Assembly: GCA_003254925.1 (NCBI GenBank)
Contig: QANZ01046810.1
Location: 85,841-149,840, forward strand
Direction of reading: 5' to 3'
DNA from: Chamaecrista fasciculata
Lineage: Eukaryota > Streptophyta > Magnoliopsida > Fabales > Fabaceae
Length of the DNA: 64,000 bases
Positions 55,307 to 64,000 of this stretch are shown here, in pieces (position 1 is the stretch's first letter; the number at the start of each line of letters is the position of its first letter). The notes under the pieces are model-generated. The model made no database searches. It was not told where the DNA came from and was given only the letters and a program-made list of their open reading frames with translations. Position numbers and translations under genes: made by a program.

Positions 55307-55954
55307 TCCCATATATATTCTCTGATAGAAGAAATTCTATTTGAAGTAATTCTATTTGAAGTACGATGAGACAATAAATGTATGTATCTCTTCTAATAGG
55401 GTTGGGATTCAAATCCAAGTTTACCACGTTATAGGAGACTAACTTCTTCTACTAGACCCAATCCCCATTGATTTTTTCTAATATTTTAATACCATTACCA
55501 ATTTACCAATATGAAATTCTTCGATATTATAACCATGGCATGTGATGCCTAGCCATAATTAAATATATATATATATATATATATATATTAGCTTTGTACT
55601 TTATATTGATTAGAAAACTTGATATATAACAGTTAAAGGATTTGACATAGTTTCTTGTAATTTTGAAAAGAAGATTTGGGTTCTTCTCTTTGCTGTGGGT
55701 AGGATATAAAGAATATAAACAATGATAGGGGCGAGAATAGCTCAGATCTTGAAATCTATATGATAACCTTGATATCATGCATATATATATATATATATAT
55801 CATAGTATGTATAGGAAGAGATTTTTATTTTTTGTTTTTTTCAGAAAAGAGAGTTCATGTAAACAAGAAATATATAAACAAACCTGATCATCCATTATTC
55901 CATCAGGTAACAAACTTCCCATAGACTTCTTCAAAGCTTCATTGTCCTCTCCAG
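54577..55954 (-). CDS. RGF/GLV/CLEL-like peptide, alternative terminal exons (second peptide)
   Basis: Exons 55884-55954 (71 bases, GEDNEALKKSM...) and 54577-54978 (133 codons) join in phase 0, and the last exon ends with RDYKGMGHRKPPINN plus five residues. Asp-Tyr with a Pro-Pro-x-Asn-Asn end fits the root meristem growth factor (RGF/GLV/CLEL) family, whose peptides are Tyr-sulfated and secreted. A possible S1P-type site, RRLM, lies at codons 47-50 of the last exon. These exons lack any signal peptide, and I find none in the 290 bases before them. The exon at 55954 opens in phase 1, which fits either exon 1 of the adjacent gene (56890) or a cryptic donor in its third exon (56383). It is therefore probably a splice form of that locus, giving 267 or 188 residues. 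Confidence 0.65.
55261..55302. repeat. (TA)n microsatellite in RGF intron
   Basis: TA dinucleotide run, with similar runs at 55563-55588, 55780-55801 and 56815-56831 in the same locus. Confidence 0.85.
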
Positions 55955-56248
55955 CTATATATAGAAGCAGACAAATAGTGATAATTAGACATTGTCATAT
56001 ATATACATATATGTACATAAGAAATAAACAAATAGCTTTGAAATGGAAGATATATATGTCATGAGTATTTAAAACTTAATTTTCCTTCTCTTCAAAAGAC
56101 AAGGATATTAATTATTTGAGTGTCAATATCAAAATTAAAAGGCTCGTAGCTAGTGAGGACAAATTAATTAATATTTAAAACTAACTTTAGAGTTATAAAA
56201 GTTAATTAAAAGCATGATGACTCACAAGGGGTTTCAATGCTTTTTGAG

Positions 56249-56983
56249 TCAATTATGTATGGGAAGGTGGTGCCTAGGCCCATGATAATCATCAGTGAAA
56301 GCTACAAAAGCACCCATTTTGAACTTTGTAGTAGTAGTAGTAGTAGTACTAGTACTAGTAGCTTTATATTTTACATTTATACCTCCCTCATCAATATCTT
56401 CTTCTTCTTCTCCTTTTCCATTAATATTCATCGAATAAACCATAGTTGATGAGTACTCTTTAGGTTTCTTCCTTCCAAGCCCTAACTTCCTCACATCATG
56501 ATCATGATGATGATCATGAACTGCATCAGCTGTTTCCTGTATATATATATACGGGTGGTATCATTATTCATTAATTTACATTTATCTAGATAAACTCTAA
56601 TTAGGATAATAATAGCCTGAAATAATATATATATTTCTCTTGGAAGCTAGCTATACCTTTTGAGCAAACATGGAGTTAACTATTCTTCTAGTAATAACCT
56701 CATCAAGCTCGTTTTGGTTCGCTTTCTCATCATGATAACCTGCAGAGATCATTTAATTTTGAAAGAAAAATTAATATTCATTCAATTAATCTATAGTTTT
56801 ATTTTATGAATAATATATATATATATATATATCATGCATATATTTTGTAAGTAAAAAAAAATAAAATTGGGAGACGATTTTATATATACCTAGAATAGTG
56901 TTGTCTCTTGCTGATATTGAGAGGCCTAGGTCATTGATAACAAAGAGAAACCCTAACAAGATTGTTAATAATTGGTTCTTCAT
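56249..56983 (-). CDS. RGF/GLV/CLEL peptide hormone precursor (first peptide)
   Basis: Exons 56890-56983, 56657-56739 and 56249-56536 join to a 154-residue precursor. Exon 1 encodes a signal peptide (MKNQLLTILLGFLFVIND and on to about residue 25). The last 14 residues, DDYHGPRHHLPIHN, directly before TGA, match the C-terminal peptide of RGF/GLV/CLEL precursors: Asp-Tyr for sulfation, then a Pro-x-x-x-x-Pro-x-His-Asn end. Such peptides signal through RGFR/RGI receptor kinases to control root meristem and gravity responses. RKLG and RKKPK in the variable part are possible processing sites. The third exon contains a cryptic donor (GAGGGAG then gtataa, exon end 56383) whose phase matches exon 55954, so the same transcript may yield a second peptide. 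The leader has gaa repeats (56999-57016). Confidence 0.85.
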
Positions 56984-57690
56984 GATATCTCTTCAGTGTT
57001 TCTTCTTCTTCTTCTTGTAATCTGATCTTTTGTGATCGATGATATGTGTGTATGTGTGTAGTGTTTGCAAACTGAAAGAGAAGAAATTTGAGAGCTAAAG
57101 TTAGGTTTTTATAGAGGGGGTTTTAATTAACACTTTATAACACTTATGACCCAAGTCAAAGCTAGGGTTCCGACACCTGTTTGTTTAATCATTAATTATA
57201 TTATTTCCTTGGTGTCCATGTGCAGAAACATAGGAAGGCTAAAAACAGATTCATAAACAAAATAATTATTTAGTTAAAACCTCATTTTGGTTATCAAATT
57301 ATGGGATAAGCTTCATTTTGGTCTTAAAACTATTTTTTATCTCGTTTTGATTCTCAAATTTTCACATTTGTTCCACTTTCATCCCTAAAATATGATATCA
57401 TCTAGTATCTGCCATTATTTCTAACCTAGAAAGCTGAAATGGATCACAATTATTTTCTCATATATATGTGTCATAATAAGTGAGTTAACAAATAAAAAAA
57501 GAAAAAAAATTCCTTCTTAATTAATTATAAATTGAAGATAAATTTGTGATTGGTTTTTATTTCAAAGAGTGAAATTTTTTCAATCTTTCTTTATCAACTA
57601 TATACTCAATGACACATATGATTTTAATTGTTCAAATTAGAAATAGTGATATTATCAGACAATATATATATATATAGGCAAATCAAGACC
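56984..57690. other. Upstream region of the RGF gene
   Basis: 5' flank followed by a diverged half of a foldback MITE (57280-57410, ctcattttggt blocks) that resembles the other inverted-repeat families here. No gene. Confidence 0.5.
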
Positions 57691-57860
57691 AATTGCTAAT
57701 AAAGGGTTAAGTTCACTAGAATGATTAGTCTCTCATTTAGGTTCGAATCTTTGTTTTAAGAGTAAAGACCACATTTAATGGCGGCCAATAATACCTCGAA
57801 TTTGATTACCTTCGGTGTGAAAAATACCTATATAGGAAACCAAATATATATACGGAGATC
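57690..57860 (+). mobile_element. Diverged SINE-like element
   Basis: A-box-like aagggttaagttcactagaatg and B-box-like aggttcgaatctttg at SINE spacing, then a body and A-rich end. Confidence 0.5.
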
Positions 57861-58559
57861 GAGAGGGATAGCCAAAACAGCTACATATAGTACCAAAATA
57901 ATCCTTCTCTAAAAACTTGAGAGGAATCTAAACACTTTCTGGTCAAACATATGTCAAGTAGGGAATAAAATATTAACTTCCATGTTTTGCGTTTTATTAA
58001 GTAGTTTTAAATTTATTTTTCATGGGAATCATGTATAATTAGTTGGTTTTTTATTCACTAATGATGACTAAACTAGCTAGACATAAGCTTAGTTGTCTGA
58101 GAGATGATTGGAGTCTTAGACAAAATATTGGTCAATCGGGCGATGAAGAGTCTTGTGTCAGAATCTGATCAGATAGCTAGATAGTATATAAGGCTAGGAA
58201 ATATATATATCTATAAAATCCAATAAAACTATGTTTACATTTGTTGTTCCTGGACAAGTGTCGGTCGGTTAAGGAGAGTACGTTTTTTTCTTTTTCCTAC
58301 TCTCATCCGGCATTTGACACGTGGCAGAAAATTGGCTTTTCAGAATAAAATTTTTTCCAAATGAAGTGGCGCCATCTGCATTAATTCATCAAACTCATAT
58401 TTTTTTTCAATTGTCATTTCAAATTTCAAATTTTAAAACACAAATCTTCCACCATACGCTTTACATCTCTCCATCATCAAATCTGAATCTCAAACCAAAT
58501 CCAATTCAAAATTCAAACCCTAAATTTCTCTCTTCAAATTTCAATCTCTCTACACAGTT

Positions 58560-58651
58560 GCTTCTTCTTCTTCTTCGGCAGCTTCTTCTTCTTCTTCTTC
58601 TTCTTCTTCTTCTTCTTCTTCTTCTTCTTCTTCTTCTTCTTCTTCTTCTTC
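58560..58651. repeat. (TTC)n microsatellite
   Basis: About 90 bases of ttc repeat, interrupted by ggcagc near 58577. It makes long Leu or Glu frames in both directions that are not genes. Confidence 0.95.
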
Positions 58652-58725
58652 ATTGCGCATCTGACCATTGTTGAACAAAAAAAACACAACATCTACAAGC
58701 TTCTTCGTCGCCTTCTTTCTGCAAA

Positions 58726-59155
58726 AAAAAATCGTCTTCGCCTTTGCCATTTCCAAAATCGCTATTCGTCTCTGCAGTTCAAAAGTCCAGATTGGTTCGA
58801 CACTGTCGTTATCGGTCTTGGCCGGCATTACTTGCAACTTCAGGTTCGGATTCCTCAACCCCTTCGATTATTTATCAATGTTCGTCGATTTTGTCCTAAA
58901 TTTGTTGCCTTCTTTGGTTGACATTGCTCAAATCGTTTGGAAAAAATCGTCTTCGCCTTTGCCATTTCCAAAATCGCTATTCGTCTCTGCAGTTCAAAAG
59001 TCCAGATTGGTTCGACACTGTCGTTATCGGTCTTGGCCGGCATTACTTGCAACTTCAGGTTCGGATTCCTCAACCCCTTCGATTTTTTATCAATGTTCGT
59101 CGATTTTGTCCTAAATTTGTTGCCTTCTTTGGTTGACATTGCTCAAATCGTTTGG
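58726..59155. repeat. 215-bp tandem duplication (two copies)
   Basis: 58726-58940 and 58941-59155 are nearly identical, with only one or two differences visible (dattatttat against dttttttat type). Each contains tcgtcttcgcctttgcc and ends in caaatcgtttgg. No protein family matches. Confidence 0.9.
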
Positions 59156-59509
59156 TCTTCATGTTTTTGTACTGCGAAAAGCTCCGCTCTCACCCCAAAA
59201 ACCCTTCGACATTACTGTTTCAATTTGGTTGTTATGAATTCCGAAGCCAATTTTGTTGTTGTGATTTTTGCTGTTTGAATTTGTGAATGGTCATGTTGCT
59301 GAATTTGTGAATGGTGATTTTTGCTGAACCGTGCTGGAGAAGATGAGCGTTGAGGATGAAGATGAGTGTTTCGTCAATACTCTATTTTTTATCCATATTA
59401 TTTTATGCACTTTGTGTTTTGGTCCTTTACATTAAAATATATATTACTGTGCAAAGTGAACAGGTCCATGATTATTAATTTATAATCTTTTATTTTTCCT
59501 CTTTTACAG

Positions 59510-59583
59510 GTATTGCTTTCACAAAACATTTGATTCATTTGTATGCTTATCAAGGCTCTATTGATATTAGGCAATATTTGGAG
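59510..59583 (+). other. Possible captured exon, unrecognised
   Basis: Bounded by an acceptor (cttttacag) and a donor (gaggtattt), with an open frame reading LIHLYAYQGSIDIRQYLE. I cannot name the family. Its exon borders and its neighbours suggest it is one of the captured fragments. Confidence 0.35.
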
Positions 59584-59894
59584 GTATTTCCATATTATTT
59601 TCTTTTATGAATCTGATATGAAATTTGTAATCGCTTACTGATAATTTTTCATTGAGATACATTATCAAGAACTCACATAAGTTTGTAATTGCTTACTTAT
59701 ATTTTCATTCAAATACATTATCAAGCACTCACAGAAGTTGCAAAAATAATTGGTAACAAACAAGAGCACAGGTTCTCTTGATTCATTTTTTTACATTTTA
59801 GACTATGTTGGCTTAATCTTTTTGTAGAGTATGTTGGCTTTTTAGACTATGTTGGCTTTTTTTACTTGGTTGGATCATTTGTCTGGAAGCTTGA

Positions 59895-60057
59895 ACCTTG
59901 AAAGACAGCTCTTTTGGTGCCGCAGTTGATGCATTAAAGGTGTTACTTGCCTCCGTTTAAATTTTATTGCTAACTTGGTTTGAAATGTCATGCTTTGCTC
60001 TTTCAGCCCTGGATATTAGTTCTCCTAAGGCGATGCCTTTTTGACAACGATGAGGAG
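59895..60057 (+). pseudogene. Coatomer gamma subunit fragment
   Basis: Two short exon pieces, 59895-59939 (ending FGAAVDALK) and 60007-60057 (PWILVLLRRCLFDNDEE), keep the AG/GT borders and are adjacent in the gamma-COP HEAT-repeat region of plant genes. The rest of the gene is absent. An extra stretch (KDSS) interrupts the usual text. Confidence 0.75.
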
Positions 60058-60754
60058 GTTTGTTTTTCTGCCATCTTTTATAAGGCATCTATATAATGTC
60101 TGTAAAAGTGAATTTGAATTGTGAAAATATGTAAGTGAAACTACTCTCTTGATTTTTTATCAGTAATCCTTGCCTCAAAATAGTGAGCCATCAATTCTAT
60201 TTTCTGTTACTAGCAATTACTGGGATCAAGGTACTGCTGCATGTGTAAGAGCTGCAGGGGCGCTCTGTATGTATTCTAGAATCTGAGGATTGGTTGAACT
60301 CCAATATCAATAACACATTAACATCTATTGAAATTTTCTCTGAAGTTTTCAGTTTTTCTTGAACAACATGACTTCTGTTTTGTCTTTTAGTATTCACATG
60401 CAGATTTGTAACTTTACAATCTCACTTTCAAATGCAAATTTATTTGGATGACAAGAAATATTTCTGATTCAATTTTAAAGATATTAATGTATCTATGGTG
60501 CAGGCTGAAATGTCAATGGTGCAGTTGAAGATGTTGCAGAAATTTGTTGTTTTTCAAACAAATGTCATTAGCTTTAGAATGTCAATGGTGCATAAATTTG
60601 TTCTTTTTCTATCATATTTGAAGCTGTGTCAGTTGAGTTTTACTCTTCAAATAGTAGTATTGTGGAGAATGTGCTTAATATGAATGTGCTTCGATTTCTT
60701 TTGTTTTTGTAGATTTAAATGGTCAAAATAGTTTGTAGGATCATTGGATTACAG

Positions 60755-61230
60755 GAAGCTAGGGCTCTGTTGGGGAGGCTGGAATACCAAAGGGGTAATT
60801 TTGATGGCTGCCCTTTAAGTATTTCAAGGGATTGACATTAGGGGTTTGATTCCAAGGATGATTAGGGCTATCACTGAGAGAACCAAACAAAGAAAACCAC
60901 GTTCTAAGGCTGATCATCATGTGCTTCCTATATGCTGATGTCTATGCATTTAGTAAGCTTGCTTCTTGAGGCTATTCTGCTTAAAGCTAAATCATTGGAG
61001 GAACTTGGGCGCTTCATTGGTATTACTTTCTTAATATCTCTTTTGCTCAACTACTTGCTTGTGAGTTGTTTGATTAACAAGGGTTTGCAAAATAATCCAA
61101 AATGTTGTATGTGGAAACTTGGAAGTTTTGTCCTCTTGATTAAATTAGTTTGAAAGTGTCAATTATACTATTGCCTTTGATATTTTCTCTGACTTTCCAG
61201 AGGCTGCAAAAGAGTGCAGAATAATTCTGA
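60755..61230 (+). pseudogene. NPG1-related (calmodulin-binding TPR) gene fragment
   Basis: Exons 60755-61019 and 61201-61230 encode EARALLGRLEYQRGN, then in other frames GIDIRGLIPRM, MSMHLVSLLLEAILLKAKSL and EAAKECRIIL, in the order found in plant NPG/NPGR proteins. A frameshift near 60805, a TAA and a later stop make it non-functional. The exon junction between GRFI and EAAKEC is preserved. Confidence 0.8.
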
Positions 61231-61237
61231 CACTATA

Positions 61238-62123
61238 TGATGATAAATCTGTCTTCTATTCAATTAAATGCATATTTGAAAATTATTGTTGCTGTACAAT
61301 AATATGTCTGATCTTAGTTTATGATTTAGTAGTTAGTCTTGCGCATTAACTATAGTAATGGTTGCTTCATTATTAGTGCAGCTATACAAATAAATTCTTT
61401 TTTTTCAATGAATTTCGGTTTACCTATGACATGTGGAGAAATAGTTGTCATTTTTAATCGGTCTTTTACATTTGGAGTCAGATCGAGTTTCTTCTTTATG
61501 TTTTATTAATTGCCAAAAGTATCAGGTGTGCAGCAAGGAATTAGTTCGGCAACTGAAACAAATGGTAGAATTTTTTATATTTATTGCAATCTTATCATAA
61601 ATCTTGGGGAAGGGATATCAGTTTCACATTGTTACATCAGTAGATAATCTAAATTTGATAATTTGGTCACTTTCAGTAGATAGTTTCAATCCAATTTAGT
61701 GATTAATTTCTGATACATGTGCAGGGTGGGAGATTAATGACTAAACTGAACAAATATGATTTTATAGAGACCAAATAGTAATTTTTTCAAAAAATAAATG
61801 ACTATTAATAAAAGAACTTATTTTACAGTTTTTAGGTTTCAGGTTTTACTATTCTGTAATTGCTTTGCATCAAAAATTTGTAGGTCATGTTTTCTAATAT
61901 GAACAGTTTTCAAGTTTCAGCTAACTCTATAAATTTTCATAATCCATCCTTCCAGCTTTGCATAAAAAATTTGATCTTCCAGCTCCATTTGTCTTGCACA
62001 CTGACTGCCCTCATTACTGACAGTATCATCTTCCAGATTGTTTATTATTGTAGGTCATGTTTTCTAATATGTTTTATTGAAAATTATAATTTGACTAAAA
62101 TGTCATACATGCTAATGCTTACC
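61238..62123. other. Intron-like AT-rich sequence of the mosaic
   Basis: No recognised exon. A short open piece near 61525 (SGVQQGISSATETNG) has no family assignment. Confidence 0.4.
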
Positions 62124-62349
62124 CCAGGTGAGACAGAGGAAGAGTTCTCAACCAGTTTAGCCAATAATTTGGATGAATTGTCCAGAAAGAGGGACCAGAT
62201 ACAATATGCTTTAATATATATATAGAGGAAATGTTTTCTGATATATTTTTTCAGAGACTTAATATGTTTTTTTTTATCTAGATTGCAGCATTTATTGTTG
62301 AACCTGTCATGGGTGCAGGAGGTGTAATACCTCCACCTATTTTCAAAAG
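62124..62349 (+). pseudogene. GABA transaminase fragment
   Basis: Two pieces are recognisable as plant 4-aminobutyrate transaminase (POP2): 62124-62204, whose first part reads PGETEEEFSTSLANNLDEL before a one-base frame change, and 62282-62349, IAAFIVEPVMGAGGVIPPP, bounded by ctag and gtgagt. The pyridoxal-phosphate lysine region is absent. Confidence 0.85.
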
Positions 62350-64000
62350 GTGAGTCATTAGCTTCATCAAAGCTTTAAAAAAACTGCTTGCACATATTTT
62401 GCACCAATAATGTTGCTGTGTCGTGTAGAATTTTATACATTTTTCAATATTACATTAAGGGCATAGAATTAAGATAGGTTTGTTGGAGATATTATAACTG
62501 ATTTAAAGTTTTCTTTTTCTGACAAGAAAATCTTTGTCACCTTTGGTTCTAGCTCGCATTCTCTGCATTTGACAAGGATGTAGATCTCCTGCTATTCTTA
62601 TTTCAAAGCTCACTCTTCATTTTATTGGTTCTAATACTTCTGCAGTTTAAGAAAATGCATTGCAGTACCTTTTAGCAAAGTTAAAGAACAAAATATTAAG
62701 GTTGACAATCTAGATCTTTTGTTTATTGGAACTTTAGATTTAGAAGTATTTCGTCTGAACGTGTTGTGGGAACCCATTTTCATAGAATTACTCATTACTG
62801 AAGTTTGAGGTTTTCCAAATGTCTAATAAGTCCTTTAAAAAATAGCATGTGGTAATGACTTGATCATTGGCGTATCCTATATTCTTTTTTAGTTTTTTTT
62901 TCCTTGATTGCATCAAATTTGAAAGCACACAAATTACCATGTGGTAATGACTAGAACATGATTTCAATACTCAAATGAAGTGGTAAAATTGCATTTAGGT
63001 TGAGAATTATTATACTTTTGTTAAAAGTTAAAACTAGCAAAGACAAAGACTTTGCTGTTTGTATTCTGTAATAATTTTGCTTGAAGCATATTTCCGTTTG
63101 TTTGCTTTTTAGTGATATGATCAAGAAACTCACTTTTCTACTTTCAAAATGCATACTTCGGCCTTTGCTTCATTGGTTCTTTGAAATGGAGAAAATTCCA
63201 GTTAAATTGTGTCCAAGGAGGCCTGATGATGCTATTGCTATTAATGCATCTATAGAGAAGGTTGAGAAAGAAGTTGGTTAGAAGTAAGGACTTGGTCCAT
63301 CTGCTTTTTTCTTAGCAATAAAGATTTAAGCAATTCTTTTCCTGCCTTTTCATGACAACTACAACTATTATAGAATATGTTTTTCATTTTGTAGCTGATA
63401 TCTCTTTATGTACGTGCAGTTACTTTTCAAATAGGAGTAATAGCTTGATTGCACTAATGAGGAACAAATATATAGACAACATGCTAATGATTTGAGTTCA
63501 AGGATTGATAAAGTTTGCATAACTCACTAATATATTTACAGAAAATAATAAAGTTGAACAAATATCCCAACTTCTTGAACAAATACTTCATTAGACTTAT
63601 GATTGAGCACTGCACTTTCACTTTAATCAAATGGTATAAAATATTTAAGCACTTGGTTTATCTGCTTTTTTCTGCTGAAAAGGTACATGCACAACATAGG
63701 TTTAAAAAAGAAGGATTCAATTGTCCTTTATGTTCAATCTTTGAAATGTTAGTGGTTGATTACAACTATTCTCTGTAGATTTAGTTCATTAAGCTACAAA
63801 TTCAGATTCATTGAGCTACAAATTCAGATTCACTTGGTTTTTCGTTTTTTGGTCTTCTAATTTTTTTTATCAATTCTCTGTTTCTTTTGTTCTGTGTTCT
63901 TTGCCTTAATATATGAACGATTGCATTTTGTTCTGTGTTCTTTTAGGCAACTATAAAGATGGATAAAGTTGGATCATTTCACCCTAAAACCCTTGGCAAG
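62350..64000. other. Right part of the mosaic, no named gene
   Basis: AT-rich, with open pieces such as 63081-63281 (a C-terminal-like run ending IEKVEKEVG) and 63664-63778 that I do not recognise. The far end of the element, if it is one, lies beyond the window. Confidence 0.4.

Noticed and set aside
58550-58858. Glu-rich frame opposite the TTC tract
   Set aside because: It is a microsatellite translated, with no domain or homologue.
58668-59278. Several 70-150-codon frames over the 215-bp duplication
   Set aside because: They overlap in all frames and repeat with the DNA unit. No family or codon bias supports them.

Overview
This window is nuclear DNA of a flowering plant, most likely a eudicot. 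The evidence is split genes with short GT-AG introns, AT-rich intergenic DNA, plant-only families (CLE and RGF/GLV peptide precursors, a TDY-class MAP kinase, a Kunitz inhibitor, a CC-NB-LRR gene, an SRG1-like dioxygenase) and dense LINE, SINE, LTR and miniature inverted-repeat insertions. The species cannot be fixed from the sequence. There is one assembly gap (31471-32043).

Layout. 1-5 kb: an inverted-repeat element, then a four-exon plastid-type ribokinase (+). 5-22 kb: gene-poor, holding a two-exon CLE peptide gene (7282-7647, +), several miniature elements with 9-bp target duplications, a Helitron 3' end and a 1.9-kb non-autonomous LTR retrotransposon. 22-27.5 kb: a ten-exon MPK20-like TDY MAP kinase (+). 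28-38 kb: a copia remnant and a tandem pair of SRG1-like 2OG-Fe(II) dioxygenases (-). The proximal copy (29013-30954) is intact. The distal copy (33142-36825) has an in-frame stop in exon 1, LINE fragments in an intron and in its promoter, and a miniature element in another intron. 38-41 kb: a three-level nest of LINE in LINE, with a solo LTR inside. 42-44.3 kb: a single-exon Kunitz inhibitor (-) and two long-inverted-repeat elements. 46-49.3 kb: a CC-NB-LRR gene (+) broken in its LRR region. 50-52 kb: a PHD/extended-PHD chromatin reader (-). 54.5-57 kb: an RGF/GLV/CLEL precursor locus (-) with one signal-peptide exon and two terminal exons, each ending in a different RGF-like peptide. 58-64 kb: a non-coding mosaic with decayed exon fragments of at least three unrelated genes (coatomer gamma, an NPG-related protein, GABA transaminase), all on the + strand, as expected of a gene-capturing transposon.

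The genes do not form a pathway; this is ordinary plant gene order broken by transposons. The observation that most deserves follow-up is the two-peptide RGF/GLV locus. The reading frames and splice phases let one signal-peptide exon serve two different peptide hormones, and no separate signal exon is visible for the downstream one. Next are the gene-fragment mosaic, the CLE peptide that differs from TDIF at a single residue, and the large set of miniature elements with exact 9-bp target duplications.
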